In this document: positions 7,701 through 8,011 of the stretch, piece by piece
Position numbering within the stretch: the stretch's first letter is position 1
Layout of the letters: each line of letters opens with the position of its first letter
Assembly: GCA_024281135.1 (NCBI GenBank)
Contig: JAMXLG010000187.1
Span: forward strand, 1 to 8,011
Source: Vulcanimicrobiia bacterium
Lineage (GTDB): Bacteria > Eremiobacterota > Eremiobacteria > Baltobacterales > Baltobacteraceae
Direction: 5' to 3'
Length of the DNA stretch: 8,011 nucleotides
Translations under genes and position numbers: made by a program
The notes under the pieces: generated by a model
Seen by the model: the letters and a program-made list of their open reading frames with translations, nothing else
What the model was told of the DNA's origin: nothing
Database searches by the model: none

Positions 7701-8011
7701 CCCATCGGCAATACGCGCGCGATATGGTCGAGCTACCACAATCTGATGAAGGGGTCGCTCGTGGTCGGCGGTGAGCAGGGATTGATGCGCGCTAAGGGCT
7801 CCATCGGATTCGTGCCCTCGCAATCATTTTTCGACGTCTTGCGCGACTCGCGCTACAACCTCTCGATCGATGTCGACAACGTGAACACCTCAAGGTGGCT
7901 TGGCGCTTTCGGATTCGGACAAATTCCGGTGAGCGGTCTGCTTGACGCGGACGCAACGATCGACGGCCGCTATCCGCGTTTGCACGTCAACGGAACCTCA
8001 TCGCTCAACGG
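4728..8011 (+). CDS. Large membrane-anchored AsmA/TamB-like protein, N-terminal part (3' truncated by window edge)
   Basis: The frame from ATG 4728 stays open to the right edge: 1094 codons plus 2 bases with no stop. The protein begins MAVVRKRAVLVALAVLVVLVG, a basic tip, one hydrophobic segment (about residues 7-25) and then RR, the layout of an uncleaved inner-membrane anchor with the rest in the periplasm. The remainder is beta-rich with low charge clustering and repeated units of the type P-x2-G, alternating hydrophobic strand, G-x2-x-P, as in AsmA/TamB-family beta-groove proteins. Units start near P352 (QPIAGNAHLQIEVQGDLGSP), P550 (IPAFNG), P764 (IPSFNGG), P850 (VPFDGTYSASVDIGG) and P1067 (IPVSGLLDADATIDG). 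Such proteins bridge the periplasm and are linked to phospholipid transport or outer-membrane assembly. The C-terminal DUF490 domain, if present, lies outside the window, so TamB versus another AsmA-like type cannot be settled. The next in-frame ATG (4818) would remove the anchor, so 4728 is preferred although its ribosome-binding site is weak. Confidence 0.8.
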   Translation, partial: MAVVRKRAVLVALAVLVVLVGVLFVRRQDVMAALLPRVMSLATGYDVSIGDQHIGKSHATFLQVHVSRNGEPVLDAAQVEVAYSLRDLLPGSKHRFGVTGIYIDHPTLTLVRHKDGSYNIVIPQAQNPTITEPQWPNNVPLAMNVRIRDGSGVVRAPYTVDPDSRTLEVTGITLDADIHSTTRTHYVLRGAFVEHALEPFQLVGTVDLIRGFALHHAYAKAIPMRAIGNYFIDSDAARLLAGTATDLEFRMYSLNVVPDQPIDYHLSGAIDVADIQMQVVGLAMPLRHISGRLQMVDDTFFFNRLGAEISGTPVAVSGGIYNFAAPQYRLGIDAHGNLQTLRHLFPFTEDQPIAGNAHLQIEVQGDLGSPVVLARMDAPSAVYNTLPIRDMHVKIAYQNNSVMLAPLAATVHGAKVAIRGMIGVGQTTHTVAMLHFSGPAHTLPYFGALLGSEGIVGDVLLDGLDTRFLAYGAMQSVRGIDRMAAVLHLDRPGIIDVQPFWINTQRGQFAAAYHLNRQTNKSAFWMNARRLSLNEPIQAGAFGDLLPDIPAFNGMVDDMSLMGGGPSGNHALLVGEMNGHGLHIAGVGIDRVHALFSGTIADAAIEPLNASGPWGTINGDGALSLSAIAVRGMYHGTLQGLRPFLLDPTASGNVDGPAAIAIAGGRITVQADDLRLRNAQYHGLPLQAVRGTLAVDNHGVLNVLSTHATIAGGDIVAAGRFDRAHGIELVATRTRGSDLRGLGLPLDSGFVSASGSLKQGLNIPSFNGGVAIAQGKMQQFDIDGTALIALHNDSVRMDHVVGALNGMPTIASGDLSQLSSGAPAYAIHADVPAAEIGSVIHMLALPSIVPFDGTYSASVDIGGRGLYPTITGPVAVGAASVNGLYFTDASASINASRSGARARRGSVQVASTHITFAAAQNATITGLAENAPITGVHVRAPYAHLEDFNNFFDTGDTLAGSGPVRFDLVSQKHRINSNGNIDVAGLRYRNFPIGNTRAIWSSYHNLMKGSLVVGGEQGLMRAKGSIGFVPSQSFFDVLRDSRYNLSIDVDNVNTSRWLGAFGFGQIPVSGLLDADATIDGRYPRLHVNGTSSLN

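Overview
The window carries a classical replication-origin-proximal gene cluster, all on the + strand: the 3' part of dnaN (sliding clamp), recF, a DUF721/DciA-type gene and gyrB. This is followed by a strong intrinsic terminator and then the 5' part of a very long gene for a membrane-anchored AsmA/TamB-like protein that runs off the right edge. The DNA is GC-rich and almost entirely coding; the only gaps are 82 nt (dnaN-recF) and 150 nt (gyrB to the AsmA-like gene).

The order dnaN-recF-DUF721-gyrB is the ancestral layout next to dnaA/oriC and is seen in many phyla, including Actinobacteria. dnaA and the origin probably lie to the left, outside the window. A TamB/AsmA-like protein argues for a diderm (outer-membrane) bacterium. 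GC-rich coding, the DUF721 gene in this position and a diderm-type protein together suggest a deep-branching diderm such as an Eremiobacterota-like lineage, but this phylum call is a weak inference.

Functionally, dnaN, recF, dciA and gyrB form one replication and repair unit: processivity clamp, loading of RecA at gaps, replicative-helicase loading or recruitment, and DNA supercoiling. recF and dciA overlap by 7 nt and dciA and gyrB are 2 nt apart, so these three look translationally coupled. The 13-bp GC-rich hairpin with a T7 tract after gyrB ends the unit. The AsmA-like gene is probably expressed separately and serves envelope biogenesis or lipid transport.

The most interesting signal is a small dispersed palindromic repeat (core GTCATCCTGAGCTTG followed by TCGAAGGAT) that flanks and invades this essential operon. 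One copy sits between dnaN and recF, one between gyrB and its terminator, and a third in reverse orientation lies inside the recF reading frame. There it encodes the peptide LRQAQDD in phase and appears to lengthen RecF by about seven residues. Both intergenic copies have the same architecture: an extra half copy exactly 19 bp ahead of the full core. A fragment resembling the right half lies beyond the terminator. No CRISPR array, tRNA, rRNA or insertion sequence is visible.
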